Below, piece by piece: positions 1-5,906 of a DNA stretch of 5,926 nt (position 1 is the first letter of the stretch; every line of letters begins with the position of its first letter). Both the position numbers and the translations under genes were made by a program. The stretch is from assembly GCA_016201085.1 (NCBI GenBank), contig JACQDO010000303.1:1-5926 (forward strand). Direction: 5' to 3'. This stretch comes from Hyphomicrobiales bacterium (GTDB taxonomy: Bacteria > Pseudomonadota > Alphaproteobacteria > Rhizobiales > Xanthobacteraceae). The notes below the pieces were generated by a model, which saw only the letters and a list, made by a program, of their open reading frames with translations, was not told the origin of the DNA and did no database searches.

Positions 1-38
1 TCGTAGTCTGGTGCTCTATCCAGCTGAGCTACGGGCGC
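1..38 (-). tRNA. tRNA-Arg (anticodon ACG), 5' half only, cut by the window edge
   Basis: Read on the minus strand from base 38 the sequence gives a 7-base acceptor strand GCGCCCG, TA, the D stem GCTC...GAGC with a GG-containing D loop, and then the anticodon stem CCAGA and loop CTACGA. The anticodon is ACG at 4-2, preceded by the conserved U33, so it decodes arginine CGN codons after A34-to-inosine editing. The 3' half (variable loop, T arm, acceptor 3' strand) lies outside the window. The gene begins 43 bases after the stop codon of the methyltransferase on the same strand, so it may be co-transcribed with it or have its own promoter inside the end of that gene; I see no convincing promoter. 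Confidence 0.93.
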
Positions 39-43
39 TGATA

Positions 44-68
44 CCGCGGCCGGCTGACCGGGCCGCGG
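44..68. repeat. G+C-rich inverted repeat between methyltransferase stop and tRNA-Arg
   Basis: CCGCGGCC (44-51) and GGCCGCGG (61-68) form a perfect 8-bp stem with a 9-base loop. On the minus-strand transcript it sits 13 bases after the methyltransferase stop and only 5 bases before the tRNA 5' end. There is no T tract after it. A functional terminator here would leave no room for a separate tRNA promoter, so a structure in the mRNA 3' end or the tRNA precursor leader is more likely. Its function is not known. Confidence 0.5.
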
Positions 69-81
69 AACCGGGGCATAG

Positions 82-636
82 CTATCGTCTAAGGCCATCA
101 TTGGCAAGGGTTGCCGGCGGCAAACCGTCGGTCCGGGGCTCGGCCAGCGCCGCCCAGGCCAGCGCCCGGTTTTCCACACGGATGCGCCAGCTAAGCAGCA
201 CCGCATTGGCGATGGAAAAGACCAGCGCGAACAGCGGCAATCCCAGCGCCAAGGGAACCACCGCGATCTCGAGAGCCACGACCGCGTAATTCGGATGCCG
301 CAGCCAGCGATAAGGTCCGCACGCAACCGGCGCTGCCCCGGGCTGTACGATCACGCGGGTGGTCCAGCGCCGCCCGAGGCCGGCGACCACCCACAGCCGG
401 CCCATTTGCAGGAGGACAAAGACCGCCAGCCATAGCCGATCGATATCGCGGTCGTGGCCGAGCAGCCACAGGCCGAGCAACCAAAAGGCATGCAGCGCGA
501 CCATCAGGGGATAATACGAGGCGCCGAATTCAAAACCGCCGGCGGCGCGCAACCGCGCGGTGTTCCATTGTGCAAGGCCGAGTTCGGCGAGCCGCTGCGC
601 GACCAGGAAGCCGACCAGCCAAGCGCCCTCACCCAT
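82..636 (-). CDS. Isoprenylcysteine carboxyl methyltransferase (ICMT)-family membrane methyltransferase, probable polyketide-lipid O-methyltransferase
   Basis: This 184-residue integral membrane protein is of the ICMT/PEMT-like family, which transfers a methyl group from S-adenosylmethionine to lipid-like substrates. Hydrophobic segments lie at about residues 43-60, 66-86 and 117-149. The family signature for SAM binding is clear: GPYRWLRHPNY at 107-117, then a hydrophobic helix, and the C-terminal R-x-x-x-E motif in RIRVENRAL (151-159). The start at 636 is preferred over a longer open frame because that extension runs through the polyketide synthase in another frame. It also has a Shine-Dalgarno GAGG (646-643) six bases upstream and begins with family-like sequence. 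The start overlaps the synthase stop by 8 bases (ATGGGTGA), which implies translational coupling. Known partners of this arrangement, SrsB in Streptomyces and BpsB in Bacillus, methylate alkylresorcinol or alkylpyrone products; that role here is inferred, and the true substrate is unknown. Processing of prenylated protein is very unlikely in a bacterium. Confidence 0.88.
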   Translation of the reverse strand: MGEGAWLVGFLVAQRLAELGLAQWNTARLRAAGGFEFGASYYPLMVALHAFWLLGLWLLGHDRDIDRLWLAVFVLLQMGRLWVVAGLGRRWTTRVIVQPGAAPVACGPYRWLRHPNYAVVALEIAVVPLALGLPLFALVFSIANAVLLSWRIRVENRALAWAALAEPRTDGLPPATLANDGLRR

Positions 637-1684
637 GTTGCGCCTCAAGCGCCACAAAGCTCGCGGTGAAGCCGGGACCGAGCGCCGAGAGGACGGCTTG
701 GCCGCGCAAGCCGCGCTTGAGCACGCGGTCGAGCACGAACAGCACGCTCGGCGCCGACATGTTGCCATGGCCGCGCAGCACCTCGCGCTCGTCGCGCAGC
801 GTGCCTTTTTGCAGATCGAGGGCCGCCTCCACCGCATCGAGCACCTTGGCGCCGCCCGGATGACAGATGAACTGCGGCGCCTCCATTTTGGCTGCATGCA
901 CGAAGCGGCGGGCCGGCGCCGCCAGCCGCTGCTCGACGAAGCGCGGCAACGAGCGCGACAGCACCACACCGAAGCCGGCCGGATCGACGGTCCAGCCCAT
1001 GATGTCGAGCGTGCCGGGCCAGGTATGCTCGGCGCAGGCGCCGATACGCAATGCCGGCCGCTCGTTCCGTTCGGCGCGCAGCACCATGGCGGCGGCACCG
1101 TCGCCGAACAGCGCCGACGAAATCACATCGGCCTTGGCCTCGCGGTCGGCGCGGAAGGCCAGCGTGCACAACTCGACCACCACCACGAGCACGATCTCGC
1201 CCGGTTCGGCGCGCGCCAGCCGGGCGCCGATCGACAAACCCGAGACACCGCCGGCGCAGCCGAGGCCGAACACCGGCACGCGCGCTGCCGACGGCCGGAA
1301 ACCCAAATCCGCGCCAACGCGCGCTTCCAGACTGGGCGTGGCGATGCCGGTGGACGAGACGGTCACGATCACGTCGACATCGCGCGCGGCTATTCCGGCA
1401 CGCTCCAGCGCTGCTTGCGCGGCCTGCACGAACAACGCGCCAGCGCCTTCCAGATAAGCGTCGTTGCGCTCGCTCCAGTCATGCGGCGCTTCGAACCAGG
1501 CAAGCGGCCGCACCGAATAGCGCCGCTCGATGCCGGCATTGACGAACACCTCGGCAAGCTTCGGGTAGCGGGCAAACGATTTCGCGTAAATTCGCCGTGC
1601 GACTTCGGCGACGACCGTCTGTTCCAGACAATGCGGCGGCACCGCCGTCGCCAGCGCGAGCAATGTCACCGGCGGCTTTGCCAT
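629..1684 (-). CDS. Type III polyketide synthase (chalcone/stilbene synthase superfamily; alkylresorcinol/alkylpyrone synthase-like)
   Basis: This 351-residue cytosolic homodimer-type enzyme extends an acyl-CoA starter with malonyl-CoA and cyclises the product. Its length is normal for bacterial type III synthases. The N-terminal thiolase-fold half carries the nucleophile Cys143 in GLGCAGG, and the C-terminal half carries His275 in CHPGG and Asn308 in GHGNMSAPS, so the catalytic triad is complete. The C-terminal loop ALGPG (334-338) matches the family GFGPG loop with one change. The ATG at 1684 has a good Shine-Dalgarno, AAGGA, seven bases upstream (1696-1692). An ICMT-family methyltransferase overlaps its 3' end by 8 bases. 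That pairing and the bacterial-type sequence point to a long-chain acyl-derived alkylresorcinol or alkylpyrone rather than a flavonoid, but starter and ring type cannot be read from sequence alone. Unlike the Streptomyces srs cluster, no flavin hydroxylase is seen in this window. Its promoter should lie in 1685-1725, but no clear -35/-10 pair is visible. Confidence 0.93.
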   Translation of the reverse strand: MAKPPVTLLALATAVPPHCLEQTVVAEVARRIYAKSFARYPKLAEVFVNAGIERRYSVRPLAWFEAPHDWSERNDAYLEGAGALFVQAAQAALERAGIAARDVDVIVTVSSTGIATPSLEARVGADLGFRPSAARVPVFGLGCAGGVSGLSIGARLARAEPGEIVLVVVVELCTLAFRADREAKADVISSALFGDGAAAMVLRAERNERPALRIGACAEHTWPGTLDIMGWTVDPAGFGVVLSRSLPRFVEQRLAAPARRFVHAAKMEAPQFICHPGGAKVLDAVEAALDLQKGTLRDEREVLRGHGNMSAPSVLFVLDRVLKRGLRGQAVLSALGPGFTASFVALEAQHG

Positions 1685-1725
1685 TCCGGTTTCCTTTTAG
1701 CGAAATCGAGCGGCGCCCTTATCGG

Positions 1726-1749
1726 ACAAACACCGCCGGCTGGCGGTGT
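1726..1749 (-). terminator. Probable intrinsic terminator of the VTT-oxidoreductase-kinase unit
   Basis: On the minus strand ACACCGCC and GGCGGTGT (1749-1742 and 1737-1730) form a perfect 8-bp stem with a 4-base loop, followed at once by TTGT (1729-1726); with the last stem base this makes a run TTTGT. It lies 12 bases beyond the kinase stop codon and 45 bases before the polyketide synthase start. The position fits transcription ending after the kinase and a fresh start for the synthase. The T tract is short and interrupted, so termination may be partial. Confidence 0.6.
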
Positions 1750-1761
1750 ATTCCCAGGGGA

Positions 1762-3270
1762 TCACGCGCTGGCGCGCTCGCCACGGTGGGAATTGAGATC
1801 GACCGCGCGGTCCGGAATGGTGATGCTGAAGGTCGCCCCGATCGTTCCCGGCACCAGGCGGATTTCGCCGCCGTGCGCGCGCACCAGTTCGGCGGCAATG
1901 GCAAGCCCCAGGCCCGTGCCGCCCGGGCGTGTAGACGCCTGGAAGGCCTGGAACATGTGGGCACGCGCCTTCTCGGACACGCCCGGCCCTGTATCCGACA
2001 CCTCGATCACCACGACGCTGCCTTCGCGCCGCCCGGTGATGCGGATCTGATCGCGTGCTGGATCGCGCGCGCCGCGCGCCTCCAGCGCCTGCATCGCGTT
2101 GCGCGCCACGTTGACCAGCACGCGGAACAATTGATCGTGATCGGCCTCCACGGTGAGCCCGCGTTCCACCGACACGATCCAGCGGATCGGCACGTCGAGA
2201 CCGAGGCCGAGCGCTTCGTGCACCTCCTCGATCAGCGGCTCGACCTCTATCGTCTTGCGCTCGGGCGGCGCCTCCTGCGCGGCGCCATAGGAGAGCGTGG
2301 ATTGGCAGAACGCGATCGCGCGCTCCAGCGCGCGCATCAGCTTGGGCGCGAAGCGCTGCACCTTCGGGTCGGGCAAGGTCGACAGCTGGTCGGAAAACAG
2401 CTGCGCCGACGCCAGCAGATTGCGCAGGTCGTGATTGATCTTGGACACAGCGAGCCCGAGCGCCGCCAGCCGGTTCTTCTGATGCAGCATCGAGGCGAGC
2501 TCGCGCTGCATGGCGGCGAGCTCTTCCTCCGCGGTGCCGATCTCGTCGCGACGTCCGGACTCCGCGATGATGAGCGACCTATTTTCCGGATCGGCGCGGA
2601 ACGCCATCATATTGGCGGTGACGCGTCCCATCGGCCGCACCAGCAGATAATGCAGCGCGAAGAACACCAGCATCGCGGTCACGCCGGAGATCACCAGCGA
2701 CAACAGCAGGATGTTGACCGAGAACGTCAACATCGCTTTGCGCAGCGGCGCTTCATCGAGAATGATTTCTATGAATTGGCCTTTCGCCATCGGCGCCGGA
2801 CCGACCAACCGTATGACATCGCCAGGCAAGGACTCCCGCATCGTATCGAACGCATCGATGATGGCGCGCCACCACGACACGTTGCGCATATCGATGTCCT
2901 GCTCGATCTTGGACGGTATGTCGGCGGCGGCCAGCAGGCGGCGCTGATCGCCCATCTTCAACGCCACCGCACGGGCGCCGATGCTCTTGAGTATCTGTCT
3001 GGCCAGGCTTTCCGGCACCATCCCGCTCGGCGCCGCATCGAGCACCAGCGCGGCGGTATGCGCGGCCGCCAGGCGATCGTTGAGCCAGTTGAGCCGGAAA
3101 TTGGCGATCGACGGCACATAGATGAGAACTTCCGCCACCATCACGAACAGAATGGTGAGGAACAGCAGCTTGCCGGACAGCCCTATGCGCAAGCGTCGCG
3201 CAACACCAATATTTTGGCGCGGCACTTCGGGCGCGGCAGGCTGGTTCGTGGGCTCGGTTCCCGGTTCCAA
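1762..3270 (-). CDS. Membrane sensor histidine kinase with HAMP region and HATPase domain, TTG start
   Basis: This 502-residue transmembrane kinase autophosphorylates on histidine and normally passes the phosphate to a response regulator; none is present in this window. Order of parts: a short cytosolic N-terminus, transmembrane helix 1 (about 34-54), an extracytoplasmic sensor region (55-182) with no family I recognise, transmembrane helix 2 (183-208), and a HAMP-like linker (209-260). Next come the H box KINHDLRN with phospho-acceptor His280, then N box NVARNA (387-392), G1 box DTGPG (426-430) and G2 box GGTGLGL (450-456). The H box reads HDLRN rather than the common HELRTPL; the Asn four residues after Asp fits the HDxxN/T phosphatase motif. 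The start is TTG at 3270, chosen because GAGG (3279-3276) lies five bases before it and overlaps the TGA stop of the upstream oxidoreductase. The next possible start (GTG at codon 16) has no comparable context. The seven-base gap implies co-transcription and coupled translation. The signal sensed is unknown. Confidence 0.92.
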   Translation of the reverse strand: MEPGTEPTNQPAAPEVPRQNIGVARRLRIGLSGKLLFLTILFVMVAEVLIYVPSIANFRLNWLNDRLAAAHTAALVLDAAPSGMVPESLARQILKSIGARAVALKMGDQRRLLAAADIPSKIEQDIDMRNVSWWRAIIDAFDTMRESLPGDVIRLVGPAPMAKGQFIEIILDEAPLRKAMLTFSVNILLLSLVISGVTAMLVFFALHYLLVRPMGRVTANMMAFRADPENRSLIIAESGRRDEIGTAEEELAAMQRELASMLHQKNRLAALGLAVSKINHDLRNLLASAQLFSDQLSTLPDPKVQRFAPKLMRALERAIAFCQSTLSYGAAQEAPPERKTIEVEPLIEEVHEALGLGLDVPIRWIVSVERGLTVEADHDQLFRVLVNVARNAMQALEARGARDPARDQIRITGRREGSVVVIEVSDTGPGVSEKARAHMFQAFQASTRPGGTGLGLAIAAELVRAHGGEIRLVPGTIGATFSITIPDRAVDLNSHRGERASA

Positions 3271-3275
3271 TATGG

Positions 3276-3279
3276 CCTC
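3276..3279 (-). promoter_or_regulatory. Shine-Dalgarno of the kinase, overlapping the oxidoreductase stop codon
   Basis: On the minus strand the junction reads GGT TGA GGCCATA TTG. The TGA at 3280-3278 ends the oxidoreductase, GAGG at 3279-3276 shares its last two bases, and the TTG start follows five bases later. Ribosomes finishing the oxidoreductase are therefore placed directly at the kinase start. This supports the TTG call, since no ATG is available in the first 40 codons. Confidence 0.7.
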
Positions 3280-4705
3280 AACCGAAGATTCGCAGCCAAG
3301 CTATGATGCGCCGCACCCAAGGGCGCGTCAAACTCGGTGCAAAGAAGTCGATGGCCGCGCGTTTGCCGATTTCCGACAGCGTCGGATAGGGCAGCACGAT
3401 GCCGGTGAAAGCCCGGATATTGAGGCCTTGCGCGATGGCGAGCGTCCAGGTGGCGATCAATTCGCCGGCCTGGTCGCCGACAATTGTCGCACCGAGTATT
3501 TTTCCATTCTGCTTGGTTATGACCTTGATGTGGCCCTTGGTCTCGCGCTCGGCCTGGGCGCGATCGTTGTCATGATAGGGCCAGCGTAGCACACGGATCT
3601 TGATGCCGCGCTTGCGCGCCTCGGTCTCGGTCAGACCGCACTGCGCCAGTTCCGGCTCGGTATAGGTCACCCAGGGGATGACGTCGTTGTTCACGGCCAC
3701 CGGAAGGCGGAACAGCGCGTTCCGGATCACCAGACCGGCGTGATAGTTGGCGGCATGGGTGAACTGCAGTTGCCCCGCCGCGCAGTCGCCGATGGCATAG
3801 ACGCGCCGGTTGGCGGTTTTGAGTTTCTTGTTCACCACAATGCCGGAACGATCGGCGCGGATGCCGGCGGCGTCGAGATTGAGGCCGTCGGTCGTGGCCT
3901 TGCGTCCGGTGGCGACGAGAAGATGGCTGCCGGTGACGGTCTGCTGGGCGCCGGCGGCTTCGATCGTGGCCGTAACAGAAGCACCGGCGTGGGAAATACC
4001 AGCGACCTTAACACCGCTGCGGATGACAACGCCCTCGCGCTCAAGCTGGTCGAGCACGATCATGGCGCATTCCGGATCGTCCTTGGCGAGCGGTGCAGCC
4101 AGCTCCAGCACAGTCACCGAACTTCCCAAACGGCGGAAGGCCTGGGCCATTTCCAGCCCGATGGGCCCGGCGCCGATGATAATGAGATGCTCCGGCCGTT
4201 CGGTGAGATTGAAGATCGTCTCGTTGGTGAAATAAGGCCCCCGCTCGAGACCGGGAATCGGCGGCACCGACGGTGTCGATCCGGTCGCGATCACGAACCG
4301 GCGCGCGCGGATTTCGATTTCCCCGACAACGAGCGTCCTGCGATCCTTGAATGTCCCGGCGCCCTGGATGACGCGCACGCCCAGGCCTGCGAAACGCTCC
4401 GCCGAATCGTTGGGCGCAATCGCGGCGATCACGCCATGCACATGTTCGTGCACCTTGGCGAAATCGATGATAGCGCCCGGCGCCGTCACGCCGAACATGC
4501 CGGCGCTTTGCATGAGACGCGCGCGCTTGGCCGACGCCAGCAAGGCCTTCGAGGGCACGCAGCCGGTATTGAGGCAGTCGCCCCCCATCTTGTGCTTTTC
4601 GATCAGCACCGTCGGCACGCCGAAGGCGGCCGCTGCGGCGGCAACCGACAGGCCGCCGGAGCCGGCGCCTATAACGCAAATGTCAGGTTTGAGAATTTCG
4701 CCCAT
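3278..4705 (-). CDS. MerA/Lpd-like FAD-dependent pyridine nucleotide-disulfide oxidoreductase (class I)
   Basis: This 475-residue soluble flavoprotein transfers electrons from NAD(P)H through FAD to a redox-active disulfide. It has the FAD-binding GAGSGG (13-18), the active-site pair Cys44/Cys49 in GGDCLNTGCVPSK, and ATGSTP (140-145). The nucleotide-binding motif is GAGPIGLE (178-185), with Glu201 at the end of the second strand, which favours NADH. The second FAD motif is AIGDCA (304-309), followed by the C-terminal dimerisation domain. The usual catalytic His of the Lpd HPTxxE motif is Tyr440 (PYPTLSE, Glu445 kept), as in mercuric reductase. However, it lacks the N-terminal metal-binding domain and the C-terminal Cys-Cys of MerA, so neither lipoamide dehydrogenase nor true mercuric reductase is safe. 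The C-terminal tail (460-475) is basic and aromatic. ATG at 4705 has GAAGAG nine bases upstream. It sits 44 bases after a TVP38/TMEM64 gene, a pairing known in other bacteria, where the two domains are sometimes fused. The substrate is unknown. Confidence 0.93.
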   Translation of the reverse strand: MGEILKPDICVIGAGSGGLSVAAAAAAFGVPTVLIEKHKMGGDCLNTGCVPSKALLASAKRARLMQSAGMFGVTAPGAIIDFAKVHEHVHGVIAAIAPNDSAERFAGLGVRVIQGAGTFKDRRTLVVGEIEIRARRFVIATGSTPSVPPIPGLERGPYFTNETIFNLTERPEHLIIIGAGPIGLEMAQAFRRLGSSVTVLELAAPLAKDDPECAMIVLDQLEREGVVIRSGVKVAGISHAGASVTATIEAAGAQQTVTGSHLLVATGRKATTDGLNLDAAGIRADRSGIVVNKKLKTANRRVYAIGDCAAGQLQFTHAANYHAGLVIRNALFRLPVAVNNDVIPWVTYTEPELAQCGLTETEARKRGIKIRVLRWPYHDNDRAQAERETKGHIKVITKQNGKILGATIVGDQAGELIATWTLAIAQGLNIRAFTGIVLPYPTLSEIGKRAAIDFFAPSLTRPWVRRIIAWLRIFG

Positions 4706-4749
4706 GCCAATAGACTCTTCACCGCAATGATAACTTAAAAATCATCGGA

Positions 4750-5538
4750 TCACGACGCGGCGTCCCGACGGGCACGCCATCGCCTTACCACCACCGGCAC
4801 CAGTGCCAGCAACCCGAGCGCGACCAGGGCGCCGAGCAGTTGCGGCGTCAGAACGTCCGTTGCGTCAAAGGCCAGGCGGCAATCGGTATGACCGACCGCG
4901 AGGCAATCCCGGAAGGAATTCTTCTGCGCGGTGATAACGCTGTCCAGGCCGGTACCGGCAAAGGCATAGACCAGCGCGCCCGGGATAACACCGAGCGCGG
5001 TCGCCGCCACGAAGGGGCCAAGCCGCACGCCGGCGAAAGCTGGAACCAGGTTGACCAGGAAAAATGGAAAAGCCGGGACCAGCCGCAGGAACAGCAGATA
5101 GCTGAAGGCATCGTCGCGGAAGCCCTGCGCCAACTGCTGGGCGCGCGGCCCGGCCCGCCGCAGCAAGGGTTCACCGAGCGCGGTGCGCGCCAGCAAAAAG
5201 ATGAGTGTCGCGCCCGCCGTGGCCCCGATCACCGCGGCCGACGCCCCGACCGCGACCCCGAACAGAAACCCGCCGCTCAGGGTGAGAAATACCGCCCCCG
5301 GCACCGACAGGGCGACGGCGGCAATATAGAGGCCTATATAACAGAGCAGCGCGAGCAGGCGATGCTCTGTCACAAAGGCGTCAATGGCCTCGCGGTTGGC
5401 GATCAGCGCCTCGAACGAAATGCCCCCCTTGCGGAAGGCCATAAAGGCCATGGCGGCGAGCAGGACCATCGCGAGCCATGGCAGAAGCCGGCGGATCGGA
5501 CCGCGCTGCCGGTCGGTGGGAGGCGAACTGACGGCCAT
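4750..5538 (-). CDS. TVP38/TMEM64 (VTT / SNARE-associated, DedA-related) membrane protein
   Basis: This 262-residue polytopic inner-membrane protein belongs to the VTT-domain superfamily, whose members are linked to lipid scrambling or membrane homeostasis; the specific bacterial role is unsettled. From the chosen start, helix 1 is at about 17-35. The VTT core follows, with SVPGAVFLTLSGGFLFG (78-94) and a Gly/Ala-rich re-entrant region (95-117). Next is the signature RLVPAFPFFLVNLVPAFAG (152-170), then GVIPGALVYAFAGTGL (183-198), and a last helix at 234-251 with a basic tail. A hydrophilic loop (199-230) carries Cys212 and Cys220. ATG at 5538 is preferred; an upstream TTG at 5655 would add 39 basic, non-homologous-looking residues. 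No good Shine-Dalgarno precedes 5538, and a TATATA lies at 5550-5545, so a leaderless message or a GTG start at 5553 remains possible. It is the first gene of the unit with the oxidoreductase and kinase. Confidence 0.9.
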   Translation of the reverse strand: MAVSSPPTDRQRGPIRRLLPWLAMVLLAAMAFMAFRKGGISFEALIANREAIDAFVTEHRLLALLCYIGLYIAAVALSVPGAVFLTLSGGFLFGVAVGASAAVIGATAGATLIFLLARTALGEPLLRRAGPRAQQLAQGFRDDAFSYLLFLRLVPAFPFFLVNLVPAFAGVRLGPFVAATALGVIPGALVYAFAGTGLDSVITAQKNSFRDCLAVGHTDCRLAFDATDVLTPQLLGALVALGLLALVPVVVRRWRARRDAAS

Positions 5539-5572
5539 CCGCGCTATATACACGAGCCTTGCGCCCGGGCGG

Positions 5573-5587
5573 GGCGGTCTCACCGCC
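5573..5587. repeat. Inverted repeat GGCGGT-CTC-ACCGCC upstream of the TVP38/TMEM64 gene
   Basis: A perfect 6-bp inverted repeat with a 3-base centre lies 35 bases upstream of the TVP38/TMEM64 start, just upstream of the TATATA at 5545-5550. Its place would suit a regulator-binding site or a hairpin in a leader. At this base composition chance occurrence is quite possible. Confidence 0.3.
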
Positions 5588-5643
5588 TTGTGAGCCACCG
5601 TGACCGGACGCCAATGGAGCCGGATTTGGGGTCGAGGGTCGCA

Positions 5644-5672
5644 TTGACGGGCCAAGCCCCCTCCCTTATAAG
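5644..5672 (+). promoter_or_regulatory. Sigma-70-type promoter for rpmH
   Basis: A -35 box TTGACG (5644-5649) and a -10 box TATAAG (5667-5672) are separated by exactly 17 bases, an excellent match to the housekeeping consensus. Transcription would start near 5679, giving a leader of roughly 90 bases before the rpmH start. This strength fits a ribosomal protein gene. Confidence 0.75.
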
Positions 5673-5771
5673 CCGCGCAAATCTTGTGCCGATCCGGACG
5701 AATTCGGGTTTTGATGGTGGTTTCAGGGTCTTACCCTCGCCGCCACGGTGCGATCTGCGGAGAACTTAATC

Positions 5772-5906
5772 GTGAAGCGGACTTATCAACCGAGCAAACT
5801 CGTACGCAAACGCCGTCACGGTTTCCGCACGCGCATGGCCAGCAAAGGCGGGCGCAAGGTGCTCTCGGCTCGGCGCGCGCGCGGCCGCAAACGGCTGAGT
5901 GCCTAG
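5772..5906 (+). CDS. rpmH: 50S ribosomal protein L34
   Basis: This 44-residue, very basic protein is a structural component of the large ribosomal subunit. The translation begins (M)[18 protein letters not shown] and continues with [20 protein letters not shown], the standard L34 sequence along its whole length, ending at TAG 5904-5906. The start is GTG at 5772, with GGAG (5759-5762) nine bases upstream; no in-frame ATG exists before the family N-terminus, so GTG is well supported. In most bacteria rnpA (RNase P protein) and yidC follow, and the remaining 20 bases would be the spacer to such a gene, but none of it is visible here. It is transcribed away from all other genes of the window, from the promoter at 5644-5672. 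Confidence 0.97.
   Translation: MKRTYQPSKLVRKRRHGFRTRMASKGGRKVLSARRARGRKRLSA

Larger units (their letters stand above)
5539..5771. other. Divergent intergenic region between the TVP38/TMEM64 gene and rpmH
   Basis: This 233-base stretch holds no gene. Its right part carries the rpmH promoter and leader. Its left part must hold the promoter of the minus-strand unit, where only a TATATA box next to the start codon and a short inverted repeat are visible, with no matching -35. A small 5-bp hairpin, AGGGT/ACCCT (5725-5737), lies in the rpmH leader. Confidence 0.7.

Noticed and set aside
44..68. Intrinsic terminator for the polyketide-lipid unit
   Set aside because: There is no T tract, and the stem ends only five bases before the tRNA, leaving no room for a new promoter.
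637..1098. N-terminal extension of the methyltransferase through the polyketide synthase gene
   Set aside because: The added residues are low-complexity Arg/Ser/Cys/Ala sequence in a shifted frame over the synthase; the ATG at 636 has its own Shine-Dalgarno.
629..1684. Plant-like chalcone synthase making flavonoids
   Set aside because: Superfamily membership alone does not show this. The bacterial sequence type and the coupled ICMT-family methyltransferase point to acyl-derived phenolic lipids, and no phenylpropanoid genes are present.
560..3306. Long plus-strand open frames (about 496 and 569 codons) opposite the polyketide synthase and kinase
   Set aside because: Their translations are rich in Arg, His, Ala and Gln without any recognisable domain, and they lie antisense to well-identified genes. 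High G+C at third positions keeps such frames open.
3278..4705. Mercury resistance or lipoamide dehydrogenase annotation for the oxidoreductase
   Set aside because: It lacks MerA's N-terminal heavy-metal domain and C-terminal Cys pair, there are no mer genes nearby, and it lacks the Lpd catalytic His and any 2-oxoacid dehydrogenase neighbours.
5539..5655. 39-residue upstream extension of the TVP38/TMEM64 protein from a TTG
   Set aside because: The extension is basic and proline-rich, has no family similarity I can see, and the normal family length fits the ATG at 5538.
3740..5769. Plus-strand open frames opposite the oxidoreductase and the TVP38/TMEM64 gene
   Set aside because: These have the same shadow composition, no domains and no Shine-Dalgarno, and they lie entirely over confident minus-strand genes.
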